From Nocardia amikacinitolerans NBRC 108937 (GTDB lineage: Bacteria > Actinomycetota > Actinomycetes > Mycobacteriales > Mycobacteriaceae): a stretch of 64,000 bases of DNA. Below the pieces are notes generated by a model. That model was given only the letters and a program-made list of their open reading frames with translations, made no database searches and had not been told where the DNA came from. This document shows positions 8,419 to 18,301 of this stretch, one piece after another (within the stretch, counting starts at the first letter, position 1; each line of letters starts with the position of its first letter). Made by a program: the position numbers and the translations under genes. Location of the stretch: positions 1 through 64,000 of the forward strand of contig NZ_BDAU01000014.1 of NCBI RefSeq assembly GCF_001612615.1, given 5' to 3'.

Positions 8419-11400
8419 GTGACAGGGGACGTACCACGGGGGGAAATTAGTTCGCCACGAGCGGTTTTCGCCGAACGATTCGCCGACCTGTATGCCGCCG
8501 CGGGAAATCCGACACTACGCAGGGTCGCCGCCCAAGCGGAGAACCGCATGCGGGCCACCGGGGCGGCGAGCCCCGCGTCCGCCCAGCGGATCAGCGACTG
8601 GAAGGCGGGCCGAAATGTACCCGCCCGCTTCGAATCCCTGCTGCCGGTGGTGCTGACACTCATCGATCTCGCCAAGAAGCGCGGCACCACACTGCCCGCG
8701 AAGCTCGCGGACCCGCAGGAATGGAAGCGGCTGTGGACGGCGTCGAACTCATGGACGCCCGACGACGCCGACGACATCGCGTGCCCGTACCTCGGCCTAC
8801 AGTCCTATCGAAACACCGACAGCGACATCTTCTTCGGACGCAAGCGGGCCACCGAGGAGCTCACCGAGCTGGTGAGACACACCGTGCGCGACGGTGGCGG
8901 GATCGTCACGCTCATCGGTGCGTCGGGAGCCGGTAAGTCTTCGTTGCTCGCGGCGGGGCTGACATCCGAACTCGCACACGGTAACTGGCACATCGTCACA
9001 GTGACGCCCGGCGCGAATCCCATGGCCGCCCTGATGAAGGCCCTTGGCGCGCAGATCAAGAACGCAGAGACCGATCCGGCGCAGCCCGCCGACGCGCAGA
9101 ACGAAGACTCTGCGGACACCAAATCGACTCAGCCCACTGGCGCTCAGAGCAAGGACTCCCCCGATACCGACTCGGCGAAGACCTCTGGCGCTCAGGGCAA
9201 GAGCTCCTCCGAGGCCGACTCGGCGAAGACCTCTGGCGCTCAGGGCAAGAGCTCCTCCGATACCGACTCGGCGAAGACCTCTGGCGCACGGACCAAGGAC
9301 TCCGCGAGCACCGATTCCGCGAAGCCCGCTGGCCCGCAGGAAAAGAGCCCAGCGGGCACCGAGGCGCCGACGACTCCAGGACCGCACGGCACCGAGGCGC
9401 CCTCGACGACTTCGCTAACCGACGGGCCGCGCCTCCTGATCATCGACCAATTCGAAGAGCTGTTCACCGTCTGCGCCGACGAAAAGGAGCGCGACGAGTT
9501 CTTGGCGCTCCTCGATCAGCACGCCAGGCAGACCGACCACGTCGCCGTGCTCGCCCTGCGCGCCGACTTCTACGCCCGCTGCCTCGACTACCCGGTCTTG
9601 CAGGAGTCCCTGGAAAAGCGCAGCTACCTGCTGGGCCCGATGCGCGTCGACGAGCTGACCGAGGCCATCACCGGCCCCGCCGAACGCGCCGGACTGAAAC
9701 TCGAAGCAGGACTCGACGAACTCGTCATCACCGAACTCTGCGGCCTCGGCGACCACCGGACCCGCCAGAGCTACGACCCCGGAGCCCTGCCGCTGCTCTC
9801 CCACGTTATGGCCGCCACCTGGCAGCACCGTGAGGGTCGCAAACTGACCATCGCGGGCTACCGCGCGGCGGGCGGCGTTGTCGGCTCCGTCGCCGCCACC
9901 GCGGAACAGGCGTGGAGCGAACTGTCCGATCCGCAGCAGTCGGCGGCGAAAGACGTGCTGCTCGGACTCGTCACCGTCGCGCGCGACTCCCGCGACACCC
10001 GGCGCATCGCGGCGCGCCCCGCACTCCAGCAGCGCAGCGCCGACCCGCTCTCCGCCGCGGCCGCGCTGGAATTGCTCGTGCGCACCCGACTGGTGACTTT
10101 GGATGCCGACTCGGTGTTCCTCACCCACGAGATCGTGCTGGACGCCTGGCCCAGGTTGCGCGCCTGGATCGATGAGAACCGGGTCGGCTATCTGGTGCGG
10201 CAGCGGGTGGAAGCGGATGCGGTCGAATGGGATTCGATGAACCGGGATCCCGCGCTGTTATATCGGGGTTCCCGGCTCGAGGCCGCACTAGAGCACGCGG
10301 CGGCGACGGACGGGGTCGTGCGCGATTTCCTGAACGCCTCGCGCGCATCGCGCGGCCGGTCCCGTCGCCGCACCACACTCACCAGAATCGGCTTGGCGCT
10401 GGCGGGAGTGGTGCTGTTGGTGTTCGGCCTGACCGCTTACACCCAAACGCAATTCGGGCAGCGGCAGCGCGAGGAGAAGAATTTCGCGGCGGTCATGAGG
10501 GAGGCGGAGCGGCTGCGCAGTGTCGACCCTTCCCTTTCTGCCCAGCTCTACCTCGTCGCAGAGCGCATGCGGCCCGGCGACGAGACGGTGCGGACCCACC
10601 TGCTCGACACGCAGGATCAGTCGCTGGCGACCACCGTCCCGGCACACGGCAACGGCTACGTCGAGGCGTCTCAACAGCCAGGGGGTGCTCTGCTGGCATC
10701 CGCCGACGACGAGGGCATCGCGTACCTGTGGGACAACAGCGATGCTGGTAATCCCAGCAAGCTGGTGCAGCTCCCCGGCGGGGTCTCGAAGGCTGTCTTC
10801 AGCGCGAATCGCCGCGTCATGGCCACCAGCGGCAGCGGGGGTGCACGGTTGTGGGACATCGCCGAGCCCGACGCTCCGCGAGTGCTGGCCGAATTGCCGA
10901 GGGCCGGTACTGGAACGCACGTAGCCATGAGCTTCAGCGCGGACGGCACTATTCTCGCCACGTTGAACGCCGACACCGTCACGTTGTGGAATGTCGTCGA
11001 TCCCGGCCGACCTCGAGCCGGCGCGAAGCTACCCGCTGGGCAAGACGTCAACGCCGAAGTGCGGTTCAGCCCCACCGACCCGGTGCTGGCCGTGCCGACG
11101 AACAATCAGGTGTTGAGCACACAGTCCCCGGCGCGGATTCAGCTGTGGAAAGTCGACGGTCCCGAGCGCGTCGCCCCCTTGGGACCGCCGATCGAGGCCA
11201 CGACGGCGGTCCTGACCGATATGGATTTCAGCCCAGACGGCCGAATTCTGGCCGTTGGCGGCGGTGACGGGTCACTACGGAACGACGGGCAGGCGAACCG
11301 GGGGACGCTACAGCTGTGGCGAATCGATCGAGACAGCCCGCCCACGCCGCTCGGCGCACCGGTTGCGGTCAGCGAATCCGCCTTGTGGTCAGTGACTTTC

Positions 11401-12687
11401 AGTCCCGACGGCCTGATGCTCGCGGTCGCCACCTCCGAGGACGCCGCGCTGTGGAACATGGCGGATCCGGCCCGGCCCAAGCTCATCGACGAGCCGCTGA
11501 CCAAGAGCCCTACGACCTGCAGGTTCTCGAAAGGCATCGCGATGCCTTGCCGGAGCGGCCCGACCAGCCTCGCCTTCGGTCCGGACGGACGAACCCTCAC
11601 GGCGGGCGGGTGGGACGGCAACCTACGAGTCTGGAGTCTTCCGCCCGCCCTGGTGTCCGGCCCGTCGGAGAAGGCGTCGTTCCCCCGATTCGACGCGGCA
11701 GGACGCCGCGCGGTCGTGGCCTCGGGAGGGGACACCATCGAGATCTGGGACACCCGAGATCAACTGCGGTGGCGGCTGCTCGGCCGCTTCACTCATCGCG
11801 CCGGTGACTATCTGTACGAAGTGAGCCCGGATGGAGCGACCCTGGTGACCGCTTCGTACGAGCATCAGTTCACTGTGTACGACATAACCGATCCAGCGAA
11901 CGTGCGTCTTCGAGGCGACTGGGCGAGCCTGAACGGCGCCGAGCACTTGGCCATCCGGCCGGACTGGCGGATCGCGGTGACGTCGCACGATGACTCGCTG
12001 CGGGTGTGGAGCCTCGAGGATCTCGGACATCCCGCGCCACTCGGCGACAAAATACCCCTGACAGATCCCATGGACACCGAATTCAGCAGCGATGGCGAAA
12101 TCCTCGCGGTCCGCACATTCCTGTCGGATGGCGACATCGTCCGGCAACCCCTCACGTTGTGGAACTTCGCAGACCCCCTTCGTCCTGCCCCTCTCGGTGA
12201 TCAACTGCCCGAGATAGCCGGCAGCATCAACACTGTCGAGTTCGCCCCCGATGGGCGCACCATGATCTTGGTCAACAACCCGATGATGCAGGTGTGGGAC
12301 GTCGGTGACCGCGCCCGAATCCGACCGATCAGCGCGCCGATCGTCGCCGACAGCCTCTCCGTGGGCCGGATCTCCTTCTCGCCGGATTCCCGCCGGGCCG
12401 TCATTACCGGCGAGGATCGGCGGATCACGTTGTGGAACATGACGGATCGAGCGGTTCCACAACAGATCGGCGACCCACTGACACCGCCGCGCGAAAACGA
12501 CGACTGGACCGCTCAGTTCCTCCCGTACGGCAACCACCTCGTCATCTCTGGCGGATCACCGCGAGTCTGGGACCTCGATGTCTCCCCCGCCATCGATCGA
12601 ATCTGCGACACCACGGGAAACCTACTGACCGAGGACGTTTGGCAACGCCACCTCCCCCAACTCCCCTACCAACCCCCCTGCTCCTGA
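8419..12687 (+). CDS. nSTAND NTPase with N-terminal HTH-like region and 14 WD40 repeats
   Basis: About 1422 residues. In order: an N-terminal region of about 100 residues resembling a DNA-binding helical domain (RISDWKAGRNVPARFESLLP); the nSTAND lead-in CPYLGLQSYRNTDSDIFFGR; Walker A GASGAGKSS (167-175); seven degenerate 16-residue repeats (about 217-328); Walker B LLIIDQFEEL (about 339-348); a helical arm; a probable transmembrane helix near 656-675; then 14 WD40-type strands ending in motifs such as LWD, LWN, VWS and VWD, enough for two seven-bladed propellers. Such proteins act as switches in signalling or in defence. The GTG start at 8419 has no strong Shine-Dalgarno and the frame is open upstream, so it is tentative. 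Flanking porin genes are on the same strand. The ligand and output are unknown. Confidence 0.88.
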   Translation: MTGDVPRGEISSPRAVFAERFADLYAAAGNPTLRRVAAQAENRMRATGAASPASAQRISDWKAGRNVPARFESLLPVVLTLIDLAKKRGTTLPAKLADPQEWKRLWTASNSWTPDDADDIACPYLGLQSYRNTDSDIFFGRKRATEELTELVRHTVRDGGGIVTLIGASGAGKSSLLAAGLTSELAHGNWHIVTVTPGANPMAALMKALGAQIKNAETDPAQPADAQNEDSADTKSTQPTGAQSKDSPDTDSAKTSGAQGKSSSEADSAKTSGAQGKSSSDTDSAKTSGARTKDSASTDSAKPAGPQEKSPAGTEAPTTPGPHGTEAPSTTSLTDGPRLLIIDQFEELFTVCADEKERDEFLALLDQHARQTDHVAVLALRADFYARCLDYPVLQESLEKRSYLLGPMRVDELTEAITGPAERAGLKLEAGLDELVITELCGLGDHRTRQSYDPGALPLLSHVMAATWQHREGRKLTIAGYRAAGGVVGSVAATAEQAWSELSDPQQSAAKDVLLGLVTVARDSRDTRRIAARPALQQRSADPLSAAAALELLVRTRLVTLDADSVFLTHEIVLDAWPRLRAWIDENRVGYLVRQRVEADAVEWDSMNRDPALLYRGSRLEAALEHAAATDGVVRDFLNASRASRGRSRRRTTLTRIGLALAGVVLLVFGLTAYTQTQFGQRQREEKNFAAVMREAERLRSVDPSLSAQLYLVAERMRPGDETVRTHLLDTQDQSLATTVPAHGNGYVEASQQPGGALLASADDEGIAYLWDNSDAGNPSKLVQLPGGVSKAVFSANRRVMATSGSGGARLWDIAEPDAPRVLAELPRAGTGTHVAMSFSADGTILATLNADTVTLWNVVDPGRPRAGAKLPAGQDVNAEVRFSPTDPVLAVPTNNQVLSTQSPARIQLWKVDGPERVAPLGPPIEATTAVLTDMDFSPDGRILAVGGGDGSLRNDGQANRGTLQLWRIDRDSPPTPLGAPVAVSESALWSVTFSPDGLMLAVATSEDAALWNMADPARPKLIDEPLTKSPTTCRFSKGIAMPCRSGPTSLAFGPDGRTLTAGGWDGNLRVWSLPPALVSGPSEKASFPRFDAAGRRAVVASGGDTIEIWDTRDQLRWRLLGRFTHRAGDYLYEVSPDGATLVTASYEHQFTVYDITDPANVRLRGDWASLNGAEHLAIRPDWRIAVTSHDDSLRVWSLEDLGHPAPLGDKIPLTDPMDTEFSSDGEILAVRTFLSDGDIVRQPLTLWNFADPLRPAPLGDQLPEIAGSINTVEFAPDGRTMILVNNPMMQVWDVGDRARIRPISAPIVADSLSVGRISFSPDSRRAVITGEDRRITLWNMTDRAVPQQIGDPLTPPRENDDWTAQFLPYGNHLVISGGSPRVWDLDVSPAIDRICDTTGNLLTEDVWQRHLPQLPYQPPCS
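9067..9402 (+). repeat. Seven in-frame 48-bp repeats inside the NTPase gene
   Basis: Seven 48-bp units (16 codons each) start at 9067, 9115, 9163, 9211, 9259, 9307 and 9355. Units three and four are nearly identical at protein level (DTDSAKTSGAQGKSSS and EADSAKTSGAQGKSSS), while the outer units are degenerate. The array encodes a polar, probably disordered loop between Walker A and Walker B. Because units are multiples of three, copy number can change without breaking the frame. Confidence 0.9.
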
Positions 12688-12816
12688 AACATACTCTCTT
12701 ACAGGGACTTTCCAAGCATTCCTTCAGCACCCCTGACCATCCTGAATGCGACCACGGGGGCAGTCCGTGGTGCCTCCGGGTAGGGAGCCCGGGCGTGAAC
12801 CGAGGGGGATACCCGA

Positions 12817-13458
12817 ATGAATGGGAAGTCTGGGCTGGCCGCTGTCGCGATCGCTATGGGTTGTCTCGCGGGGTTCGCACCGCAGGCGGCGGCGGTCGAT
12901 CTCGCACCGCACGAGAAGACGTACTCCGCCCCCGGCGGGCTGGAGTTCACGGTGGGCCACAGCGAACACGCGGCACGGCCGGTGGGGTCGCTGAACGGGA
13001 TGCCGACCAATCGGGATGTGTTCCTGGACAACACCTTCTACGGGCAAGTCTCGGACGGCACAGGCCGTATGAAGACCGGGTACTTCGTGGCCTGCGCCGT
13101 CGACCTGAAGGCGAAACTCGACCTCGGCGCGGAGGTCGGCATCGACGCGGACGCGAGCGCGCACCTGGGTCTGTCGCCGGAGTCGCTGCTGCCCGGCGTG
13201 GACGTGAGCGTCGGGCCGTACCTGAGCGCGGGGATCGGCGTCGATCTTTCGATCACTCCCGGCAAGGTGGTCGACGTACCGGTCGGCGAGAAGGAGCTGC
13301 TGCCTGGCAGCACGGGGTACGTGTTCAGCCGGGACCGGCGCGTCCACGTCGAGGACTGCGCCGGCCCGCTGACGGTGCAGGCGTACGCGATCATCACCGC
13401 GGAGACGCCGGAGGTGACCGCGGAAGGCGCGGTATTCGGGGATCCGTTCACCATGTAA
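12817..13458 (+). CDS. MspA-family outer-membrane porin (second copy)
   Basis: A 213-residue secreted protein with a signal peptide ending near PQAAA (residues 1-26). It shares with the porin at 7640 the blocks LAPHEKT, VGHS, NGMPTNR-VFLD-TFYG, GYFVACAVDL, DLSITPGKV and GSTGY-FSRD--VHVEDCAGPL, so the two are paralogues. The central region differs: this copy has SAHLGLSPESLLPGVDVS instead of the Ser/Gly stretch. It lies 129 bp after the nSTAND gene on the same strand, with a Shine-Dalgarno GAGGGGGATA upstream of its ATG. Like other MspA homologues it should form a channel in the mycolate outer membrane. Having two different porins near an envelope-stress kinase fits a surface-homeostasis locus, but that is inference. 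Confidence 0.92.
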   Translation: MNGKSGLAAVAIAMGCLAGFAPQAAAVDLAPHEKTYSAPGGLEFTVGHSEHAARPVGSLNGMPTNRDVFLDNTFYGQVSDGTGRMKTGYFVACAVDLKAKLDLGAEVGIDADASAHLGLSPESLLPGVDVSVGPYLSAGIGVDLSITPGKVVDVPVGEKELLPGSTGYVFSRDRRVHVEDCAGPLTVQAYAIITAETPEVTAEGAVFGDPFTM

Positions 13459-13576
13459 CCGCAGGAAACACCGACCACAGGAGCACCATCCGACCGCCCG
13501 GTCCACCAGGATCAGGATGGTTTTTCAGGGTTCACCCCGATGCGCCGCGCCGCTGGTCAGCCGCACCATGGGAAGC

Positions 13577-15235
13577 ATGACGAGAACAACCTTCGGCGAT
13601 CAGCTGCAGCAGATGTGGCAGACGCGGCCCGTCCGGTTGCCGCGCCAGGGCCCGGTCGCGGGCGTCGCGGCCGGGTTCGGGCAGCGCTACAACGTCGACC
13701 CGGTGCTGGTGCGGGTCGCGTTCGTGGTGTCCACCCTGTTCGGCGGCGCGGGCATCGTGCTGTACCTGCTCGCCTGGCTGCTGCTGAACGAGTCCGGGGA
13801 CCAGTCCTCGGCCGCCGAATCGCTGTTCGGCAAGGGGCACAGCTCCCAGTCGCACACGAAGACCGTGGTGCTGGTCGTTGCCCTGGCCATCGCGGTCACC
13901 ACGGTCGGTCCGATCGGCGTCGGACTGGCCGGTTCCGGGATGATCAGCCTGGCACTGATGCTTGCGGGCTGGTGGATGCTGTTCATGCGCTGCCCGCAGC
14001 CGCCGCCGGGCACCAGCATGGTCGACGGTGGTTTCGCCGACGGCCTCTTCGCGACCGGCTATCCCGGGGCGGCCTTCCCCACCGGTCCGCTGCGTGCGCC
14101 CGGTTACCCGATTCCGGACGTCGGGCCGGTGTACAGCCCGTACACCAAGCTGCCGGACGCGTACGTTCCCGACACCCCGCGCGAACCGACGGCGGCAACT
14201 GTGCCGGACAAGGACATCGACCAGCCCACCGAGGTGATCGACGCGAAAACCGAAGTGCTCGAAGCGCGGACCTCGTCACCGCAGCCGGGCACCGAGGACG
14301 AGACACCGATCTCGCTCGAGAAAGCCGCCGCCGACCCGAACACCGTCGCCGAGCCGAAGTCCCTCGCCGAGCCGAAGCTCCTCACCGAGCCGAAGACCCC
14401 TGGCGAACCGAAGACCCTCGCCGAGCCAAAGACCCCCGGCGAACCGAAGACCCCCGGCGAACCAGCAACCCCGGGCGAACCGAAGCTCCCCGCCGGCTCG
14501 AAGACATCCGCCGATCTACCGACCCGCACACCGTCCCACCCAACCCCCGCCGCCTTCCCGGGCGTCACCCCGCCCTCCTGGGACCCGCTCGGCGTGGCGC
14601 CTCTGGCCTGGGACCTCCCCGAACCGACACCCGCCCGCGCTGTTGTCGCCCCGCCGCCGAAGCGTCCCCGATCCCGGCTCACCCCGGTCGTGCTCGGCCT
14701 GTCCATCCTGGCGGCAGCGGGCGCTGGCGCGATCGCCGCCGCGGGCGCCGAGTGGATGACGCCCGGCCGGATCGCCGCCGTCGCCCTCGCGGTGATCGGC
14801 CTCGGCTTGGTGCTCGGCGCGTTCCTGCGACGCGGCTACGGCCTGCTGGTGGTCACCGCTCCGCTCGCCGGTTTCGTCCTGCTCGCCTCGATGATCGGCC
14901 CGATCGAATTCGACAGGGGCGCCATGGGCGACCACGTCTGGACTCCGGCGACAATGGCCGACCTGCAACCGGACTACCGGATCTCGATGGGTGCCGGCAC
15001 CCTCGACCTGCGGTCGCTGAACCTGACCGAGAACCGAGCCGTGAACGTCGACGTGCAGATGGGCGAGGTCCGCATCCTGGTTCCCGAGGGCATGACCCTC
15101 CGCACCGACTGCACCGTCAACATGGGCGACAACCGGTGCCCGGAGGGCGTCACCGGACCGAACACCCCGGGCGCCCCGGTGCTCGACCTGAACGTGGACA
15201 TCCAGATGGGCAGCGTGGAGGTGCAACGTGGCTGA
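13577..15235 (+). CDS. PspC domain / LiaF-like C-terminal membrane protein
   Basis: About 552 residues. The N-terminal PspC domain (GPVAGVAAGFGQRYNVDPVLVRVAFVVSTLFGGAGIVLYLLAW) is followed by further hydrophobic helices. A long Pro/Glu/Lys linker holds a hexapeptide repeat, then come three more hydrophobic segments. The C-terminal beta domain (YRISMGAGTLDLRSLNL, VNVDVQMGEVRILVPEGM, LNVDIQMGSVEVQ) resembles the LiaF cell-wall-stress domain. The ATG at 13577 is preferred; ATG 13568 is also in frame. It overlaps the next small membrane gene by 8 bp. In related actinobacteria such proteins commonly sit beside a PspC-histidine kinase and LuxR regulator; here 6.4 kb separates them. Confidence 0.88.
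   Translation: MTRTTFGDQLQQMWQTRPVRLPRQGPVAGVAAGFGQRYNVDPVLVRVAFVVSTLFGGAGIVLYLLAWLLLNESGDQSSAAESLFGKGHSSQSHTKTVVLVVALAIAVTTVGPIGVGLAGSGMISLALMLAGWWMLFMRCPQPPPGTSMVDGGFADGLFATGYPGAAFPTGPLRAPGYPIPDVGPVYSPYTKLPDAYVPDTPREPTAATVPDKDIDQPTEVIDAKTEVLEARTSSPQPGTEDETPISLEKAAADPNTVAEPKSLAEPKLLTEPKTPGEPKTLAEPKTPGEPKTPGEPATPGEPKLPAGSKTSADLPTRTPSHPTPAAFPGVTPPSWDPLGVAPLAWDLPEPTPARAVVAPPPKRPRSRLTPVVLGLSILAAAGAGAIAAAGAEWMTPGRIAAVALAVIGLGLVLGAFLRRGYGLLVVTAPLAGFVLLASMIGPIEFDRGAMGDHVWTPATMADLQPDYRISMGAGTLDLRSLNLTENRAVNVDVQMGEVRILVPEGMTLRTDCTVNMGDNRCPEGVTGPNTPGAPVLDLNVDIQMGSVEVQRG
14348..14509 (+). repeat. 18-bp in-frame repeats in the PspC/LiaF linker
   Basis: Eight consecutive hexapeptide units of the type (A/G/T)EPK(T/L/S)(P/L), encoded by 18-bp repeats from 14348 to 14491, with a degenerate ninth unit to 14509. 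They lengthen a cytoplasmic or extracellular Pro-rich spacer and are coding, not a CRISPR array. Confidence 0.85.
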
Positions 15236-15443
15236 GCAGACCCAACCCAACGGCACGACCGAGGGACGCGGACCGTCGGCCTCCCTGCTGATCGTCGGCC
15301 TGCTCGCCCTGGCGGTGAGCGTCTGGGGCTTCATCGGCCCCGCCGCGACGGCCAGCGGCGCGATCTCCTTCGGGTGGATCGTCGTCATCGCCGCCATCGT
15401 CGTCGGCGTCCTGCTCGTGATCTCCCCACGCAAGCGCCGCTAG
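15228..15443 (+). CDS. Small two-helix membrane protein
   Basis: A 71-residue protein with a polar N-terminus (MAEQTQPNGTTEGRGPS) and two hydrophobic helices (LLIVGLLALAVSVWGFIG and GWIVVIAAIVVGVLLVI) ending in a basic tail PRKRR. The GTG start at 15228 overlaps the stop of the PspC/LiaF gene by 8 bp, which suggests translational coupling and a shared role in that membrane system. No family was recognised with certainty. Confidence 0.8.
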   Translation: MAEQTQPNGTTEGRGPSASLLIVGLLALAVSVWGFIGPAATASGAISFGWIVVIAAIVVGVLLVISPRKRR

Positions 15444-15468
15444 CGCGATGGCCCGACAGGAGAGCCCC

Positions 15469-15639
15469 ATGGCGCGAGACCAATTCGAGAACGACGCGAC
15501 CGATCCGGCGCCGCCGAATCAGGGCACGCCCGTCGCGCGGGTGGTGCCGATCTCCCCGGCCAGAAGTTACATCGGGGGTGGCTCGCTACTCGGCCACGTC
15601 GTCCTCGGCCACGGCTGGAGCCGCGCCGACACGGACTGA
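15469..15639 (+). CDS. Small hypothetical protein
   Basis: A 56-residue open frame starting MARDQFENDATDPAPPNQ and ending HGWSRADTD, with a Gly-rich middle (YIGGGSLLGHVVLGHG). The ATG at 15469 has a reasonable Shine-Dalgarno (GGAGAG, 6 bp away); an ATG at 15448 is also in frame. It lies 25 bp after the small membrane protein, on the same strand, and just before a strong terminator. No homologue is recognised, so it may or may not be a real gene. Confidence 0.45.
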   Translation: MARDQFENDATDPAPPNQGTPVARVVPISPARSYIGGGSLLGHVVLGHGWSRADTD

Positions 15640-15645
15640 ACCCCT

Positions 15646-15694
15646 GAAACGTCGACGGGCCCCGCACATCGTGTGCGGGGCCCGTCGACGTTTC
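15646..15694. terminator. Bidirectional terminator hairpin
   Basis: A perfect 23-bp inverted repeat with a 3-nt loop (left arm 15646-15668, right arm 15672-15694, loop TCG). It lies between the convergent PspC/LiaF operon and guaA, 4 bp before the guaA stop. The arms end in GAAAC/GTTTC, giving short A/T flanks in both directions. Confidence 0.88.
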
Positions 15695-15698
15695 GGGA

Positions 15699-17279
<1,581 letters not shown>

Positions 17280-17437
17280 AGTCTAGTGAGCCGGGTGCGC
17301 GCCCGAACCAACGGGCACGCCCCTGTGCAGGCACGTTATGTCCGCGGACACCGGGCGGTCTCGTCGTCCTCCAGCTGTCTCCGAGCGGGCGGCCCGAATC
17401 CCGCGTCGACCCCGCCGCGGCTCGTTATCCTCTTGCG

Positions 17438-18238
17438 GTGCCCTTCGCCCGTGCGATAGACGCCGACATCCACTACGAGGACAGCGGCGGGGACGGTCCG
17501 GTGGTGTTGCTAGCGCACGAATTCCTCATGGACCGAACCATGTTCGCTTCCCAGGTGGCCGCGCTCGCGCCGGAATTCCGGATCGTGTCCTGGGATGCCC
17601 GCGGTCACGGACGCACGAAAGATCAGGGCCTACCCTTCACGTACTGGACCGCGGCGCGCGACGCGCTGACCGTGCTCGACCAGATCGGCGCCGAACGGGC
17701 GGTGGTCGGCGGCACCGCGCAGGGCGGCTTCACCGCGCTGCGCGCCGCGCTGATCGCGCCCGAGCGGATCGCGGGACTCATCCTCATCAGCACCGAGGCG
17801 CACGGACCGACACCCGAGCAGTCCACGGCCACCCAGCGTTTCCTCGACGAGTGGTACGACGACGACAGCAGGGAGCACGCGGTCGATCGGCTCGCCACCT
17901 GGCTGATCGGCGACGACGACTGGTACCGGGCGATCTGGACCAAACGCTGGCTCGGCCGGGACCGGCACGACATCGAGGTCGCCGCGGGCTGCCTGCTCGC
18001 CAGGGAATCGGTCCTCGACCGCCTGCCCGAAATCACTTGTCCCGCATTGGTCATCCACGCCACCGACAGCGGCATCACACACGACCGCGCCAAACAGTTG
18101 GCCGAGGGTCTGGCGGCGGCGACCTTCGTGGAGATCGCGGGCGCCCGGCTCGCGGTCACGATGACGCACCCGGAACCGGTGAACCACACGATCCGCCAGT
18201 TCCTCCGCGATCAGGTCATGCCGACGGGCGTGTATTGA
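17438..18238 (+). CDS. Alpha/beta-hydrolase fold protein with degenerate catalytic triad
   Basis: A 266-residue protein with a clear alpha/beta-hydrolase fold: HYEDSGGDGPVVLLAHEF, the strand RIVSWDARGHGRT and a cap region. The nucleophile elbow, normally G-x-S-x-G, reads G-T-A-Q-G-G (residues 92-97), putting Ala94 where the Ser should be. The usual C-terminal GxGH is replaced by AGARLAVTMTHPEPVN, with Arg in the His position. An Asp in VIHATDSG may remain. It is therefore probably not a classical hydrolase and may bind a ligand or protein instead. It sits between guaA and guaB3 on the opposite strand and starts with GTG. Confidence 0.85.
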   Translation: MPFARAIDADIHYEDSGGDGPVVLLAHEFLMDRTMFASQVAALAPEFRIVSWDARGHGRTKDQGLPFTYWTAARDALTVLDQIGAERAVVGGTAQGGFTALRAALIAPERIAGLILISTEAHGPTPEQSTATQRFLDEWYDDDSREHAVDRLATWLIGDDDWYRAIWTKRWLGRDRHDIEVAAGCLLARESVLDRLPEITCPALVIHATDSGITHDRAKQLAEGLAAATFVEIAGARLAVTMTHPEPVNHTIRQFLRDQVMPTGVY

Positions 18239-18256
18239 CGCCGACATACAAAGGAA

Positions 18257-18288
18257 GAGCCCGCGCCCCTCGGTGCGGGCGCGGGCTC
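18257..18288. terminator. Terminator hairpin between convergent genes
   Basis: A 12-bp perfect stem (GAGCCCGCGCCC / GGGCGCGGGCTC) with an 8-nt loop, 19 bp after the hydrolase stop and 14 bp from the end of guaB3. It can serve both strands. No long U tract follows, as is usual in these high-GC genomes. Confidence 0.75.
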
Positions 18289-18301
18289 GAGGAACGAAAC
18301 G

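Noticed and set aside
9067..9402. 48-bp repeats considered as a CRISPR array
   Set aside because: The units are contiguous, without unique spacers, and stay in frame inside the NTPase gene.
14348..14509. 18-bp repeats considered as a non-coding satellite
   Set aside because: They encode a regular hexapeptide in the PspC/LiaF linker.
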